The notes under the pieces: model-generated
Databases searched by the model: none
The model's input: only the letters and a program-made list of their open reading frames with translations
What the model was told of the DNA's origin: nothing
In this document: in pieces, positions 7,393 to 14,022 of the stretch
Layout: each line of letters opens with the position of its first letter
How positions within the stretch are numbered: the first letter of the stretch is position 1
Assembly (NCBI GenBank): GCA_027623815.1
Contig: JAQBUV010000065.1
Coordinates: 1-14,022, forward strand
Length of the DNA stretch: 14,022 nucleotides
Direction of reading: 5' to 3'
DNA from: Casp-Chloro-G3 sp002816715
GTDB lineage: Bacteria; Chloroflexota; Dehalococcoidia; Lucifugimonadales; UBA3495
Position numbers and translations under genes: made by a program

Positions 7393-8391
7393 GTGTACCG
7401 TCGATCAGAAGCCGGCCACTACTATTCCGCATCCATTCAACCAATAAGTCGAGGAGATTTATTATGTAAATTAATCAATTCAACAACTGCGGTACAAGCA
7501 TTTGTCCTCTTGGGATTGGTAGGTCTGGCCTTGTCGGCCTGCGGCCCTTCGTCAGCAGAAATTGACCAGCGCATCAACGTAGCTCTGGCCGGATTGCCAA
7601 CGCCGACATTGGCTCCGGTGCCCACTCTCCTACCCACCGTCACTCCGGCACCAACGGCGACGCCGCAGCCTACGCCAACACCGGTCAACTTCCCATCGAC
7701 TCCGACACCGGTTACATTTCCTCCGCCGCCAACGCCTCAGCCCACGGCCACCCCACAGCCCATCATTGATTTCAACGCGGTGCAAGAACAGGCACAGGCG
7801 TCAGTGTTCATGATAGAGACTCGCCAAAATGTCGGCACCGGTTGGCTGATTGAGCCCGGCTTGATTTTGACCAATGAGCACGTCATCAATGGCTACTCTT
7901 CCGTAACCATCCGCCAATCTCAATTTCCTGCCTTTACCGCCTCAGTCCTGGCGTCCGACGCTCAACATGACATCGCCCTGTTGACGTTCCAACCCAACCT
8001 CGCTTCCCGTGCCGCTGGTGCTGAACCACTCCCGCTGGGCCATATATCCAGCGACAACATCGCGCAGCCACTGCTGGCGTTAGGCTATTCCGGCGGTGAA
8101 GTGACCACCGACGGGAGAGTGGGTTTCGCCACGGCCAACGTCGGTGTGTTATCTCAAGTGACCAACTTCGGAATCCGGAGCCACGGCCGGAATCTGGTGA
8201 TGGACGTGCCCGTAGACCCGGGAGACAGTGGGGGGCCGGTGCTGAACGGCAAAGGGGAAGTCGTGGGCATGACCCGTGCGGTACTGGAAAGTACCAACCA
8301 GGGCCAGCGCGTGGTGGGCACCTTCTACGCAGTGCATATTGACGAGATCAGGGCGGCATTGCCGGCGCTGAAACGGGGGGAGAGCAAGTAG
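7393..8391 (+). CDS. Trypsin-like serine protease, predicted lipoprotein
   Basis: A surface-anchored S1/DegP-like protease of 332 residues from the GTG at 7393. A hydrophobic stretch ends in a lipobox LSAC (Cys50). A Thr/Pro-rich linker (~67-125) follows, then a chymotrypsin-fold domain with an intact triad: His163 (TNEHVI), Asp193 (QHDIALL) and Ser279 (GDSGGPV). No PDZ domain follows, so it is a minimal extracytoplasmic protease. The start is uncertain. GTG 7393 has AGGAG 6 nt upstream, but gives an odd 30-residue polar extension before the signal. A second ribosome site GAGGAG (7451-7456) precedes an ATG at 7464 that reads ATG-TAA. Removing one T there would give a normal MKLINSTT... signal peptide. 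No other in-frame start lies between. Its stop is 4 nt from that of the convergent DUF2203 gene. Confidence 0.88.
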   Translation: MYRRSEAGHYYSASIQPISRGDLLCKLINSTTAVQAFVLLGLVGLALSACGPSSAEIDQRINVALAGLPTPTLAPVPTLLPTVTPAPTATPQPTPTPVNFPSTPTPVTFPPPPTPQPTATPQPIIDFNAVQEQAQASVFMIETRQNVGTGWLIEPGLILTNEHVINGYSSVTIRQSQFPAFTASVLASDAQHDIALLTFQPNLASRAAGAEPLPLGHISSDNIAQPLLALGYSGGEVTTDGRVGFATANVGVLSQVTNFGIRSHGRNLVMDVPVDPGDSGGPVLNGKGEVVGMTRAVLESTNQGQRVVGTFYAVHIDEIRAALPALKRGESK

Positions 8392-8395
8392 TCCC

Positions 8396-8794
8396 CTACA
8401 ACGGCTGCCGCCCGGCATAGCCAATGTTGGTCTCATGCCAGTAGTCGATTTGGGACTCGCCGCGCAACCAGCACAGATGCACTTCCCGTCCCTCTCGCAT
8501 TGATGGAAAGTCCACCAGACCCCGACCCACGTCGCGAACCAGGATTCCCCGTTGGGATACCTCCTGTAGCTGTTGCTGCAAGTCGCGGGTGAGCCGGTCA
8601 ACCTCGCGCTGTGCCTCGGCAATTTCCTCCTCACTGCTGGAATGTCCGTTGTTGCGTCGCCGCCGCAACAGGGCAATTAACTCCTCCTGACGGGCGGCCA
8701 GATCGTCCCGCACCGGGACCATCTGGGAGAATTTCTCTTCCAGCCAGGGCAGTAGAGCGTTGGCTTCTTCTAGTGTGAAATGGTGATTTATCAT
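8396..8794 (-). CDS. DUF2203 family protein
   Basis: A 132-residue DUF2203 protein. It opens with the family's HFTLEEANALLPWLEEKF element. A charged, probably coiled-coil helical middle (residues ~25-85, rich in Glu, Arg and Gln) follows. It ends with the conserved half: GILVRDVGRGLVDFPSMREGREVHLCWLRGE and the IDYWHE motif. It is a small soluble protein of unknown function, widespread in Chloroflexota, Actinobacteria and cyanobacteria. No good Shine-Dalgarno precedes the ATG at 8794, but the N-terminal motif fixes the start. It is transcribed alone, convergent with the protease gene and divergent from the cupin-like/trmI unit across a 158-nt gap. Confidence 0.88.
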   Translation of the reverse strand: MINHHFTLEEANALLPWLEEKFSQMVPVRDDLAARQEELIALLRRRRNNGHSSSEEEIAEAQREVDRLTRDLQQQLQEVSQRGILVRDVGRGLVDFPSMREGREVHLCWLRGESQIDYWHETNIGYAGRQPL

Positions 8795-8952
8795 ACAAAG
8801 ATATACTTTAGCTCAGCTACACCACTCCTGGCAAAGGCCAGTCTGCGGTTTGGCCCGACTAGCCAGGTATTCCCTATTCAAATACCGGCTCCGGTACCGG
8901 CCTAAATAGCGTACAATACCCCTCGACATTAGCCAAACATCAGGAGCAAGTC

Positions 8953-9162
8953 ATGCCGATAATTGATCACCGTCAAGTGCCCGAAGTGCCCTGGCGACCA
9001 GGCTATCGCAAGGGGTACATGGCGGGCCACGGGCAGGGCGTCACCAGCACCTTGAGCACCAACATTGCCGAATTGCTGGTCTTACCGCCCGCATTAGAAC
9101 CTTATTCCACCGAGCATACCCGTTTCCTGGAGGGCGTTCGCTCGACATCGGTTCGAGACTAA
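8953..9162 (+). pseudogene. Truncated cupin-like ORF upstream of trmI
   Basis: A 69-codon ORF with AGGAG 6 nt before its ATG. Its start (MPIIDHRQVPEVPWRPGYRK, then QGVTSTLSTNIAE) resembles the N-termini of small single-domain cupins, recalled from general knowledge. Where such cupins have the metal-binding H-x-H-x(3)-E strand and a LEG turn, this ORF keeps the LEGV, but the His positions read Leu and Pro. It then stops, lacking the second half of the barrel. Downstream, another frame (about 9133-9175) reads like cupin continuation (RSLDIGSRLTADDIPR), suggesting a frameshift or decay. It is therefore called a remnant, though a short translated leader coupled to trmI is also possible: its TAA ends 6 nt before the trmI ATG. 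A -10-like TACAAT lies at 8912-8917. Confidence 0.5.
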
Positions 9163-9168
9163 CCGCCG

Positions 9169-10056
9169 ATGACATCCCACGGCAAAAACAAGAACCACTT
9201 CGGCGAAGGTGACATGGCCCTGTTGCAGGACCGGAAGAACCGCCGCTACCTGGTGACGCTGTCGCCCAACCAGATCTTTCACAGCCACCTGGGGCAACTG
9301 CCCCATTCCAAGTTGATCGACGGCACAGTTGGCGGCTGGTACCGCACCGACCGGGGCCATGTCCTTCTGGCCGTCCGGCCCACTCTGGGCGACTTCGTGC
9401 TGGAGATGCCCCGAGGCCCTCAAATTATCTACCCCAAAGACCTGGGCAACATCATTTCTATGGCTGACATTTTCCCGGGAGCCACCGTGATCGAGGGCGG
9501 CCTCGGCTCCGGGTCACTGACCGCGGCGCTGCTGCGAGCGGTCGGTTCCGCCGGACAAGTCATCACCTACGAAATCAACGAATCTATTGTGCCCAACGCT
9601 TTGCGCAACGTCCAGAAAGTGGTGCCGGACACCTCAAACCTGACCATAACCATTGGCGACATTTACGAAGGCATTACGCAGCGGGAGGTTGACCGAGTGG
9701 TGCTGGACGTTCCGGAACCCTGGCAGGCGGTGTCTGGAATAGGCGACGCGCTGGTGATGGGCGGTATCTTGCTTAGCTTCCTACCCACCATTCTGCAGGT
9801 GCATCATCTGGTAAATGATCTAAACCTGGACGGACGCTTTCAAATGATACAGACGATAGAGACCCTGCTGCGCACCTGGCACGTCACTGAACGCAGTGTG
9901 CGTCCCGACCACCGGATGGTGGCCCACAGCGGCTTCTTAACTATTGCGGTGCGGTGCGAGCCGAGGGTGGTAGGCACCGTTGCCAACCCGATCATTGACG
10001 ACCCGATTGTTATTGAGGACCAGAACAGCGAGGAAGACGCTACTCCGGAAGAGTAG
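9169..10056 (+). CDS. trmI: tRNA (adenine-N1-)-methyltransferase TrmI
   Basis: A 295-residue class I SAM-dependent methyltransferase of the TrmI/Trm61 type, which makes m1A58 in the T-loop of tRNA. The small N-terminal beta domain has the family's F-EGD...DRKNRRYLVTL opening. The RGPQIIYPKD segment (~82-91) precedes SAM motif I at residues 109-116 (EGGLGSGSLT). An acidic residue in YEIN likely binds the SAM ribose, and motif IV is VDRVVLDVPEPW. The C-terminal TWHVTERSVRPDHRMVAHSGFLTIAVR is also characteristic. An acidic tail (residues ~272-295) is extra and probably disordered. The ATG at 9169 is required to keep the F-EGD element. It has no clear Shine-Dalgarno, so translation probably relies on coupling to the short upstream ORF ending 6 nt before. 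Only 23 nt separate it from the convergent receiver-ATPase gene. Confidence 0.93.
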   Translation: MTSHGKNKNHFGEGDMALLQDRKNRRYLVTLSPNQIFHSHLGQLPHSKLIDGTVGGWYRTDRGHVLLAVRPTLGDFVLEMPRGPQIIYPKDLGNIISMADIFPGATVIEGGLGSGSLTAALLRAVGSAGQVITYEINESIVPNALRNVQKVVPDTSNLTITIGDIYEGITQREVDRVVLDVPEPWQAVSGIGDALVMGGILLSFLPTILQVHHLVNDLNLDGRFQMIQTIETLLRTWHVTERSVRPDHRMVAHSGFLTIAVRCEPRVVGTVANPIIDDPIVIEDQNSEEDATPEE

Positions 10057-10079
10057 GGGACAAATTAGGCGCGACTACG

Positions 10080-11162
10080 CTAAGCCTTGGCTCTCCCAAA
10101 GGGCATCACCTTCATGCCAAGGTCCTTCTGCACTTCAAAGGCTAGGGAGTTACCTTCCTCCAGGTTCATAGTATTTACTTTCAATACTTCCAGGTTCTTC
10201 ATCAACTTCTCGCCTATTTTTCGGTTGCTCAAAGTGATATGGGTGTCGCACAGGTCGTGAAGCCGTTGCAGCATGTTGGCGTCGAAGGAAAAAGGGTCGG
10301 CGGCCAAAATCACCGTTTTACCCTCGCTGCACAAAAGCTTCAATGAGTAGAAGAATCCCAGGGTTGCGCTCTCCTGAGCACAAAGCACCAGGTTGGTAAT
10401 GGCATCTACGACCACAACCCGGCAACGACTAGGTAGACGGGTTATGTCTTTGGGCAGCGACGCCATTACTTCGCTGGAGTCTTCTTCCGGGGTGAACTTG
10501 GGTAGAGTATTTACCCCAAGCTTGCCACTCTGAAGTCGCGTGGAAATCTCCATGCCCAAGGAAGCCATCCGCGCACTGAGGGTTTCCGGCGTATGGTCTG
10601 ACGCAAAATAGGCAACCCCCATGCCGTCCATCAGAGAACCATAGGCTAAATGCTGACACAGAACGCTTTTGCCGGTAAAGGTAGACCCTTCAATCAGAGT
10701 TATCGTACCCTGATTGATACCTCCCCCCAGCAATTTTTCCAGCGGTATCAGCTTGCCGTGAGTAGCGATAAGATTGTTCTCCGCATCTTCCGATTCTGCC
10801 CGCTTGAGAGTAGACCGTATCGCTGACATCAGAGTTTCAAACTCGAAGGGCTTGGTAATGTAGTGGACCGCCCCCAGATGAGACGCCTGTTGCTCTCCCT
10901 CCTGGGGAGGCACCGAAGTTAGCATTATGACCGGTATCCGCTCAGTAGCTGAATTCTCCCGCAAATGCCGCAGAGCTTCCAGACCATCCATGTCGGGCAT
11001 CCAGACATCCATCAAGATCAGGTCGAGAGGTTCCTGGCAGGCCATTTCGAAGGCGACCCTCCCATTGGCGGCCTGAACGATTTCATAACCTTTACCGGCT
11101 AGGACTTCACCCAGGACCTCCCTGATGGATTGAGTATCTTCCGCAATTAATATTTTCGCCAT
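10080..11162 (-). CDS. Response-regulator receiver fused to ArlH/KaiC-like ATPase
   Basis: A 360-residue two-domain protein. Residues 1-120 form a CheY-like receiver with acidic Glu8/Asp9, phospho-acceptor Asp52 (LILMDVWMPDMDG), Thr82 and Lys104 (TKPF). Residues ~135-350 form a RecA-fold ATPase close to archaellum ArlH (FlaH) and KaiC. It contains LLGGGINQGTITLIEG, Walker A G159-STFTGKS-166, a following VLCQHLAYGSL helix, Walker B VVVVDAITNL with Asp253, and the ArlH-like ending (VLKVNTMN...FEVQKDLGMKVMPFGRAKA). Both active sites look intact. It probably couples phosphorelay input to an ATP-dependent switch, for instance on pilus, archaellum-like or transcription machinery; the partner is not in this window. 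No histidine kinase or secretion ATPase is adjacent. AAGGTG upstream of the ATG is a weak ribosome site. A palindrome lies about 80 nt upstream. Confidence 0.9.
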   Translation of the reverse strand: MAKILIAEDTQSIREVLGEVLAGKGYEIVQAANGRVAFEMACQEPLDLILMDVWMPDMDGLEALRHLRENSATERIPVIMLTSVPPQEGEQQASHLGAVHYITKPFEFETLMSAIRSTLKRAESEDAENNLIATHGKLIPLEKLLGGGINQGTITLIEGSTFTGKSVLCQHLAYGSLMDGMGVAYFASDHTPETLSARMASLGMEISTRLQSGKLGVNTLPKFTPEEDSSEVMASLPKDITRLPSRCRVVVVDAITNLVLCAQESATLGFFYSLKLLCSEGKTVILAADPFSFDANMLQRLHDLCDTHITLSNRKIGEKLMKNLEVLKVNTMNLEEGNSLAFEVQKDLGMKVMPFGRAKA

Positions 11163-11242
11163 CTAACACCTTAATGCCTCAGACACGGTTATGCAGTTGT
11201 GTATTGGTACAAATGTGGAAACTGACTCCATCTGAGTTCAAG

Positions 11243-11259
11243 CTATATAGGGTATATAG
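11243..11259. promoter_or_regulatory. Perfect AT-rich palindrome upstream of the receiver-ATPase gene
   Basis: CTATATA and TATATAG arms (7 bp, perfect) surround a GGG spacer, 81-97 nt upstream of the - strand gene starting at 11162. It lies inside a 215-nt gap. The arms also supply TATATA-like -10 boxes for the - strand. It could be an operator or only promoter AT-richness; no known operator is recognised. The remainder of the gap (11163-11377) shows no credible ORF or RNA. Confidence 0.35.
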
Positions 11260-11377
11260 AGGGTAACCTTATTAAAAGACTAACCTAAAAGGGGTCATAT
11301 TCAGTAGCCGCCAAGTTAAGATTGGCAACAGCCTGGTGATTTTTTGATGTGGCGTGAGTGTGATTCGGGACAGGGAT

Positions 11378-12640
11378 TTAACGGCTTGAGGGGGAATCGT
11401 CTTCCGGGGATTCATTGCCCCAGGGCCACAGATCGCCAAGCGCAAGCTCGTATTCCACCGGCGGGTAGCGCCCTTCCAGTTGCGAAATATGCTGCGGCGT
11501 CAGTAGCGGCAAGTCGAGCCTTTCGATTAGCTCCAATAACCCTTCGGCGGGTTCAAATCCCCATAGGCTGGGACGACCTACGTTCTTGCCCTGTACCAGC
11601 ACCTTGAAGTCTCCCAGACCAGCGGGCCGAACCAGGTCAACCAGCCCGGCGCGATTAGCCTGCAAAGCTGCTGGCGGCAATCCCAGAGACGCCAACCCAC
11701 TCCGAAACCGACCCAGGCCCAGGTTGTTGAGAAAGTGTCCCTGAGTGGTGCTGCCCAACGTATCTAGCCCCAAGTCCTCCCCGGCTTTTGCCACCGCAGT
11801 AAAATCCACCTGAGCAGAAATGTCTTGCTGCCCAATGCGCCGGAAAGGGGCGTCCATCTGGATGTGCCGGTAGTAAGTGGTCAGGGTACCCCGAGGCCGA
11901 ACTTTTGCGGCGTAAAGCTCGGAGGCCGGATGTCCGTAGTCAATGGACAGCACGAAGCCAGCGTCCAAGGCCGTTGACACTGCTTCGGCCCAACCGTCCA
12001 GTCCCAAGTTAATCTCGGCGGTCTGACCCTCAGCCAGGTCAATGTTCAGGCCCTTCAAACGATCCAATAACCGGGGAGTGGAGAGTTCGCCCAATGTTTC
12101 AACCAGGTTATCTCCATCTAGAGCTACGTACACCTCTTTTAATCGACCTCCATCGACCCTGACCTGATGCACCGGAAAGGCATCGAGAAACTCGTTGGAC
12201 AGGAAACAGCCAATGACCCCTTTCATCGGTATCCCTGCCGATGCAACCCGGAATGCTCGGTTTGAGTTTCGTTCTTCCCCAACGGCCAATCGCCGGTCAA
12301 GACAAACGTAACGCAGCGACGACTGGAACTCCTCGGAGATATGACTGCTATAGGCGATGATGTCCCGACACAGCAAGCCGTTGCCCGCGCCCATCTCCAC
12401 AACTGTGAAGGTATTGGGACTGCCCAGCAATTGCCACATCTGGAATAGCTGAACTGCCAACAATGCACCAAAGGCCGGGTGGGCCATTGGGCTGGTGTAA
12501 TAATCGCCGGATGCCCCAAAGGGTTCGGTAGTGGTGTAGTAACCGCCGTCGTGCCAGTACAGGGCCACGTCCATAAACTCAGCCAAAGTGATGGCTCCCT
12601 GCTGATGGATGCGGCGGCGTATTTCGGCTTCAGCGGTCAT
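11378..12640 (-). CDS. MidA/NDUFAF7-family SAM-dependent methyltransferase
   Basis: A 420-residue class I methyltransferase of the PF02636 (DUF185/MidA) family. Residues 1-75 carry the typical opening (GAITLAEFMDVALYWHDGGYY, then GASGDYYTSPMAHPAFGALLA). SAM motif I is VVEMGAGNGLLCRDI (~92-106). The family's NEFLDAFPVHQV appears at ~152-163 and the SIDYGH motif at ~237-242, followed by GTLTTYYRH and QQDISAQVDFTAV. The mitochondrial relative NDUFAF7 dimethylates an arginine of a complex I subunit; the bacterial substrate is not established, and no complex I genes lie in the window. The ATG at 12640 lacks a strong Shine-Dalgarno, but the N-terminal motif position fits. The citrate synthase terminator lies upstream, so this gene is probably transcribed separately, with its promoter in or just after the 85-nt gap. 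Confidence 0.9.
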   Translation of the reverse strand: MTAEAEIRRRIHQQGAITLAEFMDVALYWHDGGYYTTTEPFGASGDYYTSPMAHPAFGALLAVQLFQMWQLLGSPNTFTVVEMGAGNGLLCRDIIAYSSHISEEFQSSLRYVCLDRRLAVGEERNSNRAFRVASAGIPMKGVIGCFLSNEFLDAFPVHQVRVDGGRLKEVYVALDGDNLVETLGELSTPRLLDRLKGLNIDLAEGQTAEINLGLDGWAEAVSTALDAGFVLSIDYGHPASELYAAKVRPRGTLTTYYRHIQMDAPFRRIGQQDISAQVDFTAVAKAGEDLGLDTLGSTTQGHFLNNLGLGRFRSGLASLGLPPAALQANRAGLVDLVRPAGLGDFKVLVQGKNVGRPSLWGFEPAEGLLELIERLDLPLLTPQHISQLEGRYPPVEYELALGDLWPWGNESPEDDSPSSR

Positions 12641-12665
12641 CTATTAATCAGTTTCTCTAATCTGG

Positions 12666-12701
12666 AATAAATAAAAAGGGAGGGTCTGACTGACCCTCCC
12701 T
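12666..12701 (-). terminator. Rho-independent terminator of citrate synthase
   Basis: On the - strand a perfect 10-bp stem (AGGGAGGGTC/GACCCTCCCT) with a 5-nt loop is followed immediately by the T-rich run TTTTATTTATT. It lies 25 nt after the citrate synthase stop codon and before the MidA-type gene. Stem, loop and T-tract are all canonical for this strand; the + strand side has no T-run. Confidence 0.92.
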
Positions 12702-12725
12702 ACAAATGCCAGGTTCAGGTGGCGG

Positions 12726-13859
12726 CTAGCCCCGCTGTTCTATGGGCACATACGCCAGGTCCATTGGCCCGGTGTACTCCAGCAGCGGACGAATCAGGAT
12801 GTTGTCCCGGTACTGCTCAACACATTGAAGCGTCCAGCCAGGAATGCGTCCCAGCGCGAATATGGAAATGAACAGATCATCTGGGATTCCCAGCAGGTAG
12901 TAAATGGAACCAGCAAAGAAGTCTACGTTAACGAAGATACCCCGGGAACGATAGGGAACCATCGCTTCTTCTTCTACATAGGTCAAAATCTGAAACCAGT
13001 GGGGTTGGCCCTTCTTTTCACTCAGCGCCCGCGATCTATCACGCAGGTGTCGGGCTCTGGGGTCTTCGGCTCGGTACACCCGGTGGCCGAACCCCATGAT
13101 GCGTCCGCCGTTGTCCAGAATATTGCGACAATACTCAGCGGCGTTTTCCAACTGGCCAATATCCAGGGCCATCTTCATCACTTCCTCAGCAGCCCCGCCA
13201 TGAGCCGGGCCTTTGAGGACTCCGACGCCGGTAACTACTGCTGAGTGGAGATCAGAAATGGTAGAAGCGGTTACCCTTGCCCCAAAAGACGACGCGTTAG
13301 CGCCGTGTTCCGCGTGGAGGATGAAGTCCACGTCCAGCAGATCGGTTGTCTCTTGATCTGGCACCTCGTTGAATAACATATATAGGAAATTGCCGGCGTG
13401 GTTCAGGTCTGGGTTTGGCGCCACCGGCTCCAGACCCTTCCGCAGACGGTGATGGGCCGCCACTATGGTGGGGCCCATAGCGGTTAGACGGATGCCCTTG
13501 CGGATGGTGGCCTCCGCCGAATTGTCGTTTACTTCCGGGTCAAAGGCCGAAAGCGCCGAGATGCCGGTGCGTAGAGCATCCATTGGATGGCTTGTCTTGA
13601 CCAGCTCCAGAACCTGGATAACCTCGTCGGGTATGCGTCGGTTGGCCCTCAAAAGAGCGTCAAATTCGGATAGTTCCTGCCGGTTAGGGAGTTTGGCATA
13701 CAGCAGCAGGTAGATTACTTCTTCAAAAGTAGACTTCTCAGCCAGGTCGTGGATATCGTACCCACGATAGAGCAGCTTGCCTACCTGCCCATCAATGAAG
13801 CTAGACTCAGTGGTATCAAGGTAAACGTCCTTGAGTCCCTTCATAATTTCTGGGGCCAT
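12726..13859 (-). CDS. gltA: Citrate synthase (short, archaeal/Gram-positive type)
   Basis: A 377-residue citrate synthase condensing acetyl-CoA and oxaloacetate into citrate, the entry step of the TCA cycle. The catalytic triad is visible: His220 (GPAHGG), His259 (GFGHRVYRAEDPRA) and Asp313 (VNVDFFAGSIYY). Their spacing and the short length match the dimeric archaeal/Bacillus-like class. The proteobacterial hexameric class is longer, with an extra N-terminal domain. The conserved LLYRGYDIHDLAEKSTFEEV and ILHAEHGANASSF are present. A methylcitrate synthase activity cannot be excluded from sequence, but no prp-type genes are adjacent. The start is fixed by AAGGAGG 7 nt before the ATG. Three 13-bp tandem repeats lie directly upstream of that ribosome site, and a clear intrinsic terminator follows, so it is a single-gene transcription unit. 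Confidence 0.95.
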   Translation of the reverse strand: MAPEIMKGLKDVYLDTTESSFIDGQVGKLLYRGYDIHDLAEKSTFEEVIYLLLYAKLPNRQELSEFDALLRANRRIPDEVIQVLELVKTSHPMDALRTGISALSAFDPEVNDNSAEATIRKGIRLTAMGPTIVAAHHRLRKGLEPVAPNPDLNHAGNFLYMLFNEVPDQETTDLLDVDFILHAEHGANASSFGARVTASTISDLHSAVVTGVGVLKGPAHGGAAEEVMKMALDIGQLENAAEYCRNILDNGGRIMGFGHRVYRAEDPRARHLRDRSRALSEKKGQPHWFQILTYVEEEAMVPYRSRGIFVNVDFFAGSIYYLLGIPDDLFISIFALGRIPGWTLQCVEQYRDNILIRPLLEYTGPMDLAYVPIEQRG

Positions 13860-13873
13860 AACCAGTCCTCCTT

Positions 13874-13912
13874 AGTACAGTTGGTGAGTACAGTTGGTGA
13901 GTACAGTTGGTG
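13874..13912. repeat. Three perfect 13-bp tandem repeats in citrate synthase leader
   Basis: AGTACAGTTGGTG occurs three times head to tail (13874-13886, 13887-13899, 13900-13912) without a mismatch. On the coding strand the units read CACCAACTGTACT and end right at the AAGGAGG ribosome site of the citrate synthase gene. They therefore lie in the mRNA leader or core promoter region. A TTGACT -35-like box (- strand, 13934-13939) lies just upstream, so the repeats may fall within or immediately after the promoter. Confidence 0.9.
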
Positions 13913-14022
13913 TTCTTTAGGTGATGAGCCAGCAGTCAAGTTGTCCCTAAATAGGCCTGCTAAAATGACGAATTCCAGCTTAAATAATCATAGGGCAATT
14001 GGGGCCGATTGTAGCATTGGCC

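Noticed and set aside
8149..8676. A 175-codon - strand ORF overlapping the protease 3' end and the DUF2203 gene
   Set aside because: It is a shadow frame: the protease (intact triad) and DUF2203 (family motifs) explain the same DNA, and its translation has no recognisable domain.

Overview
The window looks like a piece of a free-living bacterial chromosome, most likely Chloroflexota (SAR202/Dehalococcoidia-like). This is inferred, not computed. The grounds are moderately high GC, Thr/Pro-rich lipoprotein linkers, a TrmI-type tRNA methyltransferase, a short archaeal/Gram-positive-type citrate synthase, DUF2203 and DUF1330 proteins, and a response-regulator/ArlH-like ATPase fusion. There are no phage, insertion-sequence, CRISPR, rRNA or tRNA signatures, and gene density is ordinary.

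Left part (254-5917, + strand): a DUF58 protein, a large membrane transglutaminase-like protein of the TgpA type and an O6-alkylguanine-DNA alkyltransferase are translationally coupled, with two 14-nt gene overlaps. A separately led DUF4349 lipoprotein follows. The DUF58-transglutaminase pair is a recurrent envelope-associated module, usually with a MoxR ATPase, but no MoxR gene is present in the 253 bases upstream. Two diverged, inverted copies of a palindromic intergenic repeat flank this four-gene block, at about 101-200 and 5971-6063.

Middle part (6171-10056): a DUF1330-SDR pair runs on the - strand (7210 down to 6171). Divergent from it is a lipoprotein trypsin-like protease on the + strand, followed convergently by a DUF2203 gene. 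A 69-codon cupin-like remnant then lies directly upstream of trmI on the + strand.

Right part (10080-13859, - strand): a receiver-ArlH/KaiC-like ATPase fusion, a MidA/NDUFAF7-type methyltransferase and a citrate synthase. Citrate synthase has a clear intrinsic terminator behind it and three perfect 13-bp tandem repeats in its leader. These genes look like separate transcription units.

No wholly new multi-gene system is evident. The most notable points are the receiver-ArlH fusion, a transglutaminase domain with Ser in the catalytic Cys position, an SDR lacking the catalytic Tyr, the ambiguous start of the protease gene, and the repeat structures.
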